A DNA stretch of 41,636 nucleotides from a virus. The notes below the pieces were generated by a model, which was not told the DNA's origin, made no database searches, and worked only from the letters and a program-made list of their open reading frames with translations. Shown here in pieces: positions 37,777-41,636 of this stretch. The position numbers were made by a program, and so were the translations under genes. The stretch lies in the IMG/VR virus record IMGVR_UViG_3300020395_000030, positions 1 through 41,636 of that record, one strand, 5' to 3'. Within the stretch, counting starts at the first letter, position 1; every line of letters begins with the position of its first letter.

Positions 37777-38338
37777 GTCTTAATAGGTCAAAATTTGCAG
37801 AAACAACGATTCGTCTTCCTTTTACAGGAGGAACTTCATGCATTAAAGTAGATGGCCAAATCAAAAGTTGACCAACTTGTGGTTTTAAACACAATTCTTG
37901 GTCAAACATACCCTCACTTTTCTCTTTACGTTCAAATACTATAGACGAAGGGTTCTCATCTAGCTCAACATAATAAGAAATTGCGAATGCAGATGGCCAA
38001 TGATCATGTGCAACGGTGTAATCACCCTCTTTATAGTCAGCAAACCAAAAATTTCTACATACCCATTCAGCATTACACTTAGGGAAATACCCCTGAGCAA
38101 CAAAATTAACAGCATCTGTGACAGATTTTACAAAATTATCAAGATGAGGAGACATAATTTCATGGGTTCTCCATTCACTATGCCATGCCTTAACGTTACT
38201 AGTGTTACTTTCTGGGTATTTCTCCTTATATTCTTCTAAAACTGCCTTCAGATAGACGTTAATTTCTTCATGACCGTCTATAATAGTATCAAAAATAGGA
38301 AGATACTTCCTAACATGGTGTGTATTAATTTGTCCCAT
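37769..38338 (-). CDS. Fe(II)/2-oxoglutarate-dependent oxygenase
   Basis: A 189-residue double-stranded beta-helix oxygenase. The metal-binding motif is probably H111-x-H113 in VAHDHWPSAFAISYYV, with H167 in LLIWPSTLMHEVPP as the distal ligand and R175 or R176 as the 2-oxoglutarate anchor (GRRIVVSANFDL). The GQLLIWPSxxxHxV pattern and final beta strand resemble the TIGR02466-type putative oxygenases common in marine phages. The first ligand pair is HxH, not the classic HxD, which is also usual in that subfamily. Substrate unknown: protein hydroxylation, nucleic-acid modification and small-molecule oxidation are all possible. It overlaps purM by 8 nt and so is probably co-translated with the purine genes. 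Confidence 0.85.
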   Translation of the reverse strand: MGQINTHHVRKYLPIFDTIIDGHEEINVYLKAVLEEYKEKYPESNTSNVKAWHSEWRTHEIMSPHLDNFVKSVTDAVNFVAQGYFPKCNAEWVCRNFWFADYKEGDYTVAHDHWPSAFAISYYVELDENPSSIVFERKEKSEGMFDQELCLKPQVGQLLIWPSTLMHEVPPVKGRRIVVSANFDLLRHA

Positions 38339-38341
38339 AGG

Positions 38342-38623
38342 TTATCCTTGCCAAATCATTTCAGGCATTTGGTTTTGTCCTGGTTTAAAAACAAACATTA
38401 GTAGAAAATATCCAATAAACCAAACAATATTGAATAACCAAGCTTGTCTCCATAGGTATTTTCTAATACCCATAGAAATAAAGACCCTCTTTACTGCTTC
38501 AGGGTCATCTTCATTACCTACAGATCTAAAAATCTGCTCAATAATCACTGCAATAATGGTTCCTACCACCAAAGGGTAGAAAACAAAGTTTGCAAATGAC
38601 ATTACTGCGATTAAAAAAGTCAT
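38342..38623 (-). CDS. Small membrane protein, two helices
   Basis: A 93-residue protein with hydrophobic helices at about 4-26 and 57-79, separated by a charged loop (SVGNEDDPEAVKRVF) and a basic WRQAW segment. The tail PGQNQMPEMIWQG is polar. The start overlaps the preceding gene by 4 nt (ATGA), and the oxygenase gene follows 3 nt after the stop. The family is not recognised. Inner-membrane localisation is inferred. Pairing with the membrane protein encoded just upstream is suggested by the overlap. Confidence 0.75.
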   Translation of the reverse strand: MTFLIAVMSFANFVFYPLVVGTIIAVIIEQIFRSVGNEDDPEAVKRVFISMGIRKYLWRQAWLFNIVWFIGYFLLMFVFKPGQNQMPEMIWQG

Positions 38624-38934
38624 ATTCGGGGTACTTTTTGAAGTAGTGGAAGTAAATCTTGTTCAACACTTCGCTTAATATCATCAACAACATTAACATC
38701 TAAGTGCATGAATGGTGGGATGATGCCTAGAATACGTAGCAGACCGTCTAGAAAGAGAGCCAAACAAGTAAAACCAAGAATCATACTAATGATAGTTGCT
38801 TCTCGGTTGTGCTTTGCCATAGAAGCCTCGTCTATTTTACGTGCTTCATTAACTGCGTATTCTATTAGTTGATCAACTTCCTCTTTAGTATAACACAAAT
38901 GAGGAAGTATCTCTTTAATTTTTTCTTCGGTCAT
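38620..38934 (-). CDS. Small single-helix membrane protein
   Basis: A 104-residue protein. The N-terminal half is charged and helical (KEEVDQLIEYAVNEARKIDE), one hydrophobic segment lies at about 47-70 (IISMILGFTCLALFLDGLL), and a short amphipathic C-terminal helix follows. It overlaps the next gene by 4 nt. Function unknown. A charged helix before a single membrane anchor could suit a membrane-associated accessory role, but nothing in the sequence is specific. Confidence 0.75.
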   Translation of the reverse strand: MTEEKIKEILPHLCYTKEEVDQLIEYAVNEARKIDEASMAKHNREATIISMILGFTCLALFLDGLLRILGIIPPFMHLDVNVVDDIKRSVEQDLLPLLQKVPRI

Positions 38935-38937
38935 ATA

Positions 38938-39102
38938 TTATTCCCAGTATTCATCTAAACGTTCTAACACATTGGTTAGAATCCTTTGTGCTGCTCCTCG
39001 TTGCCTGTCATCCCATTCAGGATACCAGTGCTTATCATAAAGACCTGTTTTCATCTTATGAATGTAAGCAGTCATGTTGACCTTACTCAGTCTTCCGTTC
39101 AT
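38938..39102 (-). CDS. Small hypothetical protein, 54 aa
   Basis: A short frame encodes 54 residues rich in charged and aromatic amino acids (MKTGLYDKHWYPEWDDRQRG), ending in a leucine-containing helix (ILTNVLERLDEYWE). The stop lies 3 nt before the next start, consistent with the tight gene packing here. There is no Shine-Dalgarno match at the 39102 ATG. An internal ATG at 39075 has AAGG five bases upstream and would give 45 residues, so the start is uncertain. The family is not recognised. Confidence 0.65.
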   Translation of the reverse strand: MNGRLSKVNMTAYIHKMKTGLYDKHWYPEWDDRQRGAAQRILTNVLERLDEYWE

Positions 39103-39123
39103 ATTATTACAAGGGATTAAGCT

Positions 39124-39131
39124 AATTTATA
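39124..39131 (-). promoter_or_regulatory. Possible late promoter box TATAAATT
   Basis: TATAAATT on the minus strand differs from TATAAATA in the last base and ends 22 nt before the 39102 ATG, between two small genes. The distance resembles the gp25 promoter. Weak support because AT-rich DNA gives such matches by chance. Confidence 0.3.
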
Positions 39132-39135
39132 CCAA

Positions 39136-39300
39136 TCATCCCTTTTTGGGACTGTGCCCATGTGCGATCCCTAACTCATGCATTTTAGCATGTTCATCTA
39201 TTTGATCTCTTAAATCTTCCTTGCCAGGTCCGAAGGTTAACCATACGCCCCAACCAAGAAGAAACAATAATAGACCTACGATGATATATACGACTATCAT
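39136..39300 (-). CDS. Small membrane-anchored protein, 54 aa
   Basis: A short frame encodes MIVVYIIVGLLLFLLGWGVW, a strong membrane helix at the N-terminus, then a polar tail with FGPGKEDLRDQIDEHAKMHE and a His-rich end (GIAHGHSPKKG). The start overlaps the preceding stop by 4 nt (ATGA), which supports translation. A single-pass peptide with a charged C-terminal domain on one face; function unknown. The orderly overlap and helix composition make it very likely a real gene. Confidence 0.8.
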   Translation of the reverse strand: MIVVYIIVGLLLFLLGWGVWLTFGPGKEDLRDQIDEHAKMHELGIAHGHSPKKG

Positions 39301-39494
39301 TCTATATCCTCCATATATGTTTCTACATCGGACATAAGTTTCTCTACATCTACTAGACTATCAATCTTAGCTAGCATATCAGCAATATGCTTATTGATCC
39401 ATGATTTCTCAGTACGTGCAGCAAACGCAAGTGCCTCACGTAAGTCCTCTTGTGCGTTCTTAAGAGAACTTTCAACTTGTTTAGTTAGAGCCAT
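39297..39494 (-). CDS. Small helical protein, 65 aa
   Basis: A predicted all-helical protein: MALTKQVESSLKNAQEDL, then REALAFAARTEKSWINKH and an acidic C-terminus with VDVEKLMSDVETYMEDIE. The frame is open upstream to an ATG at 39536. I chose the ATG at 39494 because AGAGG stands four bases before it and the family-like sequence begins there. This gives a 14-nt overlap with the preceding gene. The stop overlaps the start of the membrane peptide gene. Not recognised by function; a small cytoplasmic helical bundle is the likely fold. Confidence 0.75.
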   Translation of the reverse strand: MALTKQVESSLKNAQEDLREALAFAARTEKSWINKHIADMLAKIDSLVDVEKLMSDVETYMEDIE

Positions 39495-39705
39495 TTTCCT
39501 CTTTTGGTTTTTTATAATAATCGCCAAGCGATCCACTCATTAGGGTTTCACTTATTTTACCCATTGGAGTATCTATGGTAGGTTCCACATGATCATTCTT
39601 CTCACCAAACTTCTTTTTTGGTAGGGTTTCCTCCCATACATCAATTAGAAGTTGTAACTCCTGTTGACGTATCTTTGCATTTTTAATCTTTTCTTTTAGA
39701 TCCAT
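39481..39705 (-). CDS. Small hypothetical protein, 74 aa
   Basis: A 74-residue hydrophilic protein. It has a basic helical N-terminus (MDLKEKIKNAKIRQQELQLL), a middle region with Lys/Asp/Glu-rich loops and a TPMGKISETLMSGSLGDYY segment, ending KKPKEENGSN. No membrane or catalytic motif. It sits in the close-packed run of small genes and overlaps the next gene by 14 nt. Function unknown. Confidence 0.72.
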   Translation of the reverse strand: MDLKEKIKNAKIRQQELQLLIDVWEETLPKKKFGEKNDHVEPTIDTPMGKISETLMSGSLGDYYKKPKEENGSN

Positions 39706-39736
39706 CGGTGACCCCCCGTTCGGCGTTCAGGAAATT

Positions 39737-39886
39737 TCATGACCTCCCTTGTCCTCTATATCTCTTCCTCGCTTTATTCGCTGAAGTCGCAGAATACTTT
39801 GTATGCTTCCCAGTACCCTGACGAGTTTTCTTGGGAATTGCCTCAACGAAAGACTGCCCACTCAGAGATGATTTTACTTTTGCCAT
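39737..39886 (-). CDS. Small basic protein, 49 aa
   Basis: A short frame encodes MAKVKSSLSGQSFVEAIPKK, then TRQGTGKHTKYSATSANKAR and KRYRGQGRS. Lys, Arg and Ser/Gly dominate with almost no acidic residues, so it could bind nucleic acid or a negatively charged surface. The start lies 3 nt after the preceding stop. Conserved-looking small basic proteins of this pattern are known to me from marine T4-like phages, but without an assigned function. Confidence 0.78.
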   Translation of the reverse strand: MAKVKSSLSGQSFVEAIPKKTRQGTGKHTKYSATSANKARKRYRGQGRS

Positions 39887-39889
39887 AAA

Positions 39890-40291
39890 TTATTGTCGTG
39901 ATCCGATTATTATTGTAGGACATTGAAACGGTCCTGTCAAGGTCCTTGGTGTACCACTGCCAATAGTTGTAGTATCTCCTCCCAGTGGTGGTGCAGAAGC
40001 TATACAAGGTAATTGACCATTAAAATACACTGACGTGTTAGTCCCTGCTTTCATTGCTCGTACAGGATTGCAAGGAGCTGGGTTGAGTACATTGAGTTTA
40101 GTAGCACTTACAGGTGATGGTAAGTGTTGAGGAGGGATTATCTTAATTACTCCTCCACCTGATTCTGAGTAAACAGTAGTAGGTATGGGAACCCCTCCTA
40201 TCGGTCCAGCAGCGTATACGCAATTGCCTTCTGTAGATGGACTGTCTACAGTATTCTCAGAAACTAGGAAAGGTCCTGTTGGATCTGCCAT
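39890..40291 (-). CDS. Possible PAAR-like spike-tip protein, 133 aa
   Basis: The frame is open to 40387, but I prefer the ATG at 40291 (MADPTGPFLVSENTV), which follows a GAGGAG ribosome-binding site; the upstream 32 residues overlap another small gene. The protein is Gly/Pro/Ser/Thr-rich and beta. The C-terminal half has the flavour of PAAR-type proteins: NTSVYFNGQLPCIASAPPLGG, then a SGTPRTLTGP turn and a closing TIIIGS strand. PAAR proteins cap the central spike of contractile tails (T4 gp5.4). Two cysteine-containing segments (NCVYAAG, APCNP) are unusual. The PAAR reading is an inference from pattern, not a firm identification. Confidence 0.7.
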   Translation of the reverse strand: MADPTGPFLVSENTVDSPSTEGNCVYAAGPIGGVPIPTTVYSESGGGVIKIIPPQHLPSPVSATKLNVLNPAPCNPVRAMKAGTNTSVYFNGQLPCIASAPPLGGDTTTIGSGTPRTLTGPFQCPTIIIGSRQ

Positions 40292-40292
40292 G

Positions 40293-40421
40293 TCATTTTC
40301 TCCTCTTCTTTTCGTTTTCCACAGAATCAACTGCAAGTGTTTCCACAAGTAGATATAACCAAATGATACTGAGTACCATGATGGCAAAAATTCTTATGTT
40401 CTCAGCATTGACTACTATCAT
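40293..40421 (-). CDS. Small membrane peptide, 42 aa
   Basis: A short frame encodes MIVVNAENIRIFAIMVLSII, continuing into WLYLLVETLAVDS and a charged end VENEKKRRK. One membrane helix lies at about 11-31, with a basic cytoplasmic-type tail. The start overlaps the preceding stop by 4 nt (ATGA). The stop lies just before the ATG of the PAAR-like gene, whose ribosome-binding site is inside the last codons. Function unknown. Confidence 0.7.
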   Translation of the reverse strand: MIVVNAENIRIFAIMVLSIIWLYLLVETLAVDSVENEKKRRK

Positions 40422-40654
40422 ACTGCTTTCGCCACTTTCAAAAGATCTCCCTTTAACCCCTCAATGTTATTGTGAAGGTAGTCAAGTGTTTGAGCGATAG
40501 TCTCATAGTCTTGATCACTCGCACTGGGTCGCCTGTACATCAACGACGGATTCTCTAACTGGGATATCCTGTTCTCTAGGGTGGTGCACCTCTCGGACAG
40601 CCACAGGAGTGTCCTCTCCTGCTCGTTCAGTTGCTTCAATAACTCGTCCTTCAT
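40418..40654 (-). CDS. Small coiled-coil protein, 78 aa
   Basis: A 78-residue protein. Residues about 1-36 form heptads (LLKQLNEQERTLLWLSERCT, then LENRISQLENPS). A short linker (YRRPSASDQD) follows, then a second helix at about 49-78 (YETIAQTLDYLHNNIEGLKG). A GGAG site seven bases upstream supports the ATG. The first 140 nt overlap the C-terminal part of the preceding gene in another frame. Coiled-coil accessory protein of unknown role. Confidence 0.75.
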   Translation of the reverse strand: MKDELLKQLNEQERTLLWLSERCTTLENRISQLENPSLMYRRPSASDQDYETIAQTLDYLHNNIEGLKGDLLKVAKAV

Positions 40655-40763
40655 TTTGATCTCCTATATTATAAGCCTTAGTGGCACGGTTTTCAAAGTT
40701 GTCACAGAAGTCATCAAAGTTGTCTAGGATTTCATCCCAATCTTTCCATTCAACTTTTTCCAT
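40515..40763 (-). CDS. Small acidic protein, 82 aa, with overlapping C-terminus
   Basis: The N-terminal 38 residues are strongly acidic and aromatic (MEKVEWKDWDEILDNFDDFC, then DNFENRATKAYN). The last 46 codons overlap the downstream coiled-coil gene in a different frame and read as low-complexity Val/Glu/Arg sequence. An AGGA site seven bases before the ATG and a late promoter box at 40825-40832 support expression. The acidic half looks like real protein; the overlapped half may be a recently gained read-through tail. Function unknown. Confidence 0.65.
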   Translation of the reverse strand: MEKVEWKDWDEILDNFDDFCDNFENRATKAYNIGDQNEGRVIEATERAGEDTPVAVREVHHPREQDIPVRESVVDVQATQCE

Positions 40764-40824
40764 GATTTTTTCCTGGGGAAATTTTTTTGAAATTCAAGGT
40801 TTTGTAATTTCAATTTTGTAATTC

Positions 40825-40832
40825 TATTTATT
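40825..40832 (-). promoter_or_regulatory. Late promoter box AATAAATA
   Basis: A full NATAAATA match on the minus strand, ending 62 nt before the ATG at 40763 and downstream of the terminator at 40908-40931. It would start the long run of small genes. The leader contains two near-identical copies of a short TTTTGTAATT-like sequence (about 40799-40822), which may only reflect AT-rich composition. Confidence 0.6.
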
Positions 40833-40907
40833 TCTCGCTCGTCTGGATACTTTTGTAGGTTAGGGACTTTGCCTTTTTTGACATCGCTTGGCGACCCCTT
40901 CACGCAT

Positions 40908-40931
40908 AAAAAAGGGGCATTTAACTGCCCC
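40908..40931 (-). terminator. Rho-independent terminator
   Basis: On the minus strand a GGGGCA stem, a GTTAAA loop and a TGCCCC stem are followed at once by six T residues. It lies 12 nt beyond the stop of the 40943 gene and before the late promoter at 40825-40832. It separates the early/other unit on the right from the late small-gene run. The 40764-40942 gap holds only this and the promoter. Confidence 0.8.
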
Positions 40932-40942
40932 TGTGAAATCCT

Positions 40943-41110
40943 TTAGTGTCTGTCGCTGATATTCCAATATCCACCAGTTGGGGTGGGCAGTGGTTCAAAG
41001 TTTCTCGCTGCCATTGCTTGGAGTGCTGCGACAACTGCAGGATCTTTCATCGCTGATTTGTTTACTAGGACTCTTCCATCGTAGATTGGAGTGAGGTCTT
41101 TGTTGAACAT
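40943..41110 (-). CDS. Small hypothetical protein, 55 aa (longer start possible)
   Basis: The product from the 41110 ATG is MFNKDLTPIYDGRVLVNKSA, then an Ala-rich helix (VVAALQAMAARNFEPLP) and TGGYWNISDRH. The frame is open to an ATG at 41158, which would add 16 residues and overlap the preceding gene by 26 nt. I prefer 41110 because the added part (LYYKYKSQ) looks non-coding and because a TATAAATC motif lies about 14 nt before it. Neither start has a good ribosome-binding site. Followed by the terminator. Function unknown. Confidence 0.6.
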   Translation of the reverse strand: MFNKDLTPIYDGRVLVNKSAMKDPAVVAALQAMAARNFEPLPTPTGGYWNISDRH

Positions 41111-41132
41111 AAGATGCGTTTGTGATTTATAC

Positions 41133-41363
41133 TTATAGTATAGGGGAATCACCTGCATAACGCAACCATCTATATGCCACTCCCTTAAGTGGCACGCACC
41201 ATATCATCGCTGCTTGTTGTTCATCCTTCACCCATAGTTTGGCGAGTCCATAAGCGTGTGCCATATTCTCTGCCCATGTGCAACCGTGTTGATCAAAGTT
41301 TTTCCATGATGCAGGTTGAACGGCGAAGACTGATTGATTTGCCTGTGTGATAGGTGTGCCCAT
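41133..41363 (-). CDS. Small hypothetical protein, 76 aa
   Basis: A 76-residue protein with many Trp residues and a compact mixed sequence: MGTPITQANQSVFAVQPASW, GCTWAENMAHAYGLAKLWV, QQAAMIWCVPLKGVAYRWL. No membrane helix or recognised motif. It is the gene just downstream of the HicA-like gene, but it does not have the HicB antitoxin pattern. No Shine-Dalgarno site is evident. Function unknown. Confidence 0.65.
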   Translation of the reverse strand: MGTPITQANQSVFAVQPASWKNFDQHGCTWAENMAHAYGLAKLWVKDEQQAAMIWCVPLKGVAYRWLRYAGDSPIL

Positions 41364-41421
41364 GTTAGAAGAAAGAAGAGAGTAGAGCTAGTGCCACTTC
41401 AAAGAGTGACACAGTTTTGGC

Positions 41422-41438
41422 ATCTGCCTTGGGCAGAT
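41422..41438. repeat. Short perfect inverted repeat (stem-loop)
   Basis: ATCTGCC and GGCAGAT flank a 3-base loop in the 96-nt gap between the HicA-like gene and the 76-codon gene. A second weaker hairpin lies next to it (CACT/AGTG around 41395-41408). There is no T-tract on either strand, so a terminator is unlikely. It could be an operator or an mRNA-processing hairpin. Confidence 0.5.
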
Positions 41439-41459
41439 ATGGCATAGAATAGTGTGACA

Positions 41460-41627
41460 TTAAATTTTGACTAATGATTTGGAAATGTTCTGACCAACAA
41501 ACCCTCTCACCTGGAAAGGAATTGTTATGGTTTGGTCGTTGCGTCTGTAGATGAAATGTCGTGATCCTGTTCTATGTAGAACCCACCCGTTTGCACGGGC
41601 GAGTTTCAAAAGTTTCTTAGTGGTCAT
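41460..41627 (-). CDS. HicA-like toxin-fold protein, 55 aa
   Basis: A short frame encodes MTTKKLLKLARANGWVLHRT, then GSRHFIYRRNDQTITIPFQV and RGFVGQNISKSLVKI. This follows the HicA/YcfA layout: an N-terminal helix (KLLKLARANGW), a strand with the GSxH motif carrying the catalytic-type histidine (H24), two beta strands (FIYRR, TITIPF), and a C-terminal helix. HicA proteins are double-stranded-RNA-binding mRNA interferases, normally paired with HicB. The length is typical of short HicA forms. No HicB-like gene follows it downstream; the partner could lie beyond the right edge or be absent. The frame is open upstream to the edge, but the ATG at 41627 fits the family N-terminus. Confidence 0.72.
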   Translation of the reverse strand: MTTKKLLKLARANGWVLHRTGSRHFIYRRNDQTITIPFQVRGFVGQNISKSLVKI

Positions 41628-41636
41628 CTCATCACT

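Noticed and set aside
41133-41363. The 76-residue protein as a HicB antitoxin
   Set aside because: It lacks the HicB beta-alpha pattern with the PDLPG-type turn and any ribbon-helix-helix or HTH segment.
41422-41438. Stem-loop as a terminator after the HicA-like gene
   Set aside because: The 7-bp stem is perfect but no run of T follows on either strand.
1-41636. tRNA genes and insertion sequences, which marine T4-like phages sometimes carry
   Set aside because: No cloverleaf with conserved TTC loop and acceptor pairing, and no transposase or terminal inverted repeats, were seen on either strand by eye.

Overview
The window looks like part of the genome of a marine T4-like myovirus of the cyanophage/pelagiphage type. 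The DNA is AT-rich and every credible gene lies on the minus strand, so transcription runs from high to low coordinates. Recognisable T4 baseplate proteins (gp25, gp6, a gp7-like giant, gp8) sit beside the auxiliary metabolic genes purM and purC that marine T4-like phages often carry. T4-type late promoter boxes (NATAAATA) stand in front of several transcription units. The host cannot be read from the sequence; a picocyanobacterium such as Prochlorococcus is plausible and a SAR11 bacterium is possible. No photosynthesis gene is present here.

Layout in the direction of transcription. (1) About 41.6-38.3 kb is a tightly packed run of very small genes: a HicA-like toxin-fold protein, two unknowns, a rho-independent terminator, then a late promoter followed by an acidic protein, a coiled-coil protein, several one- or two-helix membrane peptides, a possible PAAR-like spike-tip protein and a small basic protein. 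Five of these (at 40293, 39737, 39136, 38938 and 41460) are under 60 codons. (2) About 38.3-35.7 kb is an overlapping metabolic cassette: an Fe(II)/2-oxoglutarate oxygenase, PurM, PurC and a 99-residue SET-domain protein. (3) From about 35.7 kb to the left edge is the baseplate/tail cluster: gp25, gp6, a 3564-residue gp7-like giant, gp8, a 2698-residue DUF4815 protein, a 76-residue coiled-coil protein, a 1411-residue fibre-like protein, a 166-residue unknown, and a giant adhesin-like protein of at least 2593 residues that runs off the left edge.

Region 3 should encode the baseplate wedges and the peripheral host-contact apparatus. Region 2 would support purine synthesis for phage DNA replication during infection, plus two possible modifying enzymes. 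The most notable structural feature is modular growth of the tail proteins. Beta-rich GxGY motifs recur through five tail genes including gp8, a helical module occurs twice in each of two different giants, five related short modules are scattered through the gp7-like giant, and the left-edge giant carries an array of about a dozen repeats. All calls come from reading the sequence and from recalled family knowledge; no database search was run.
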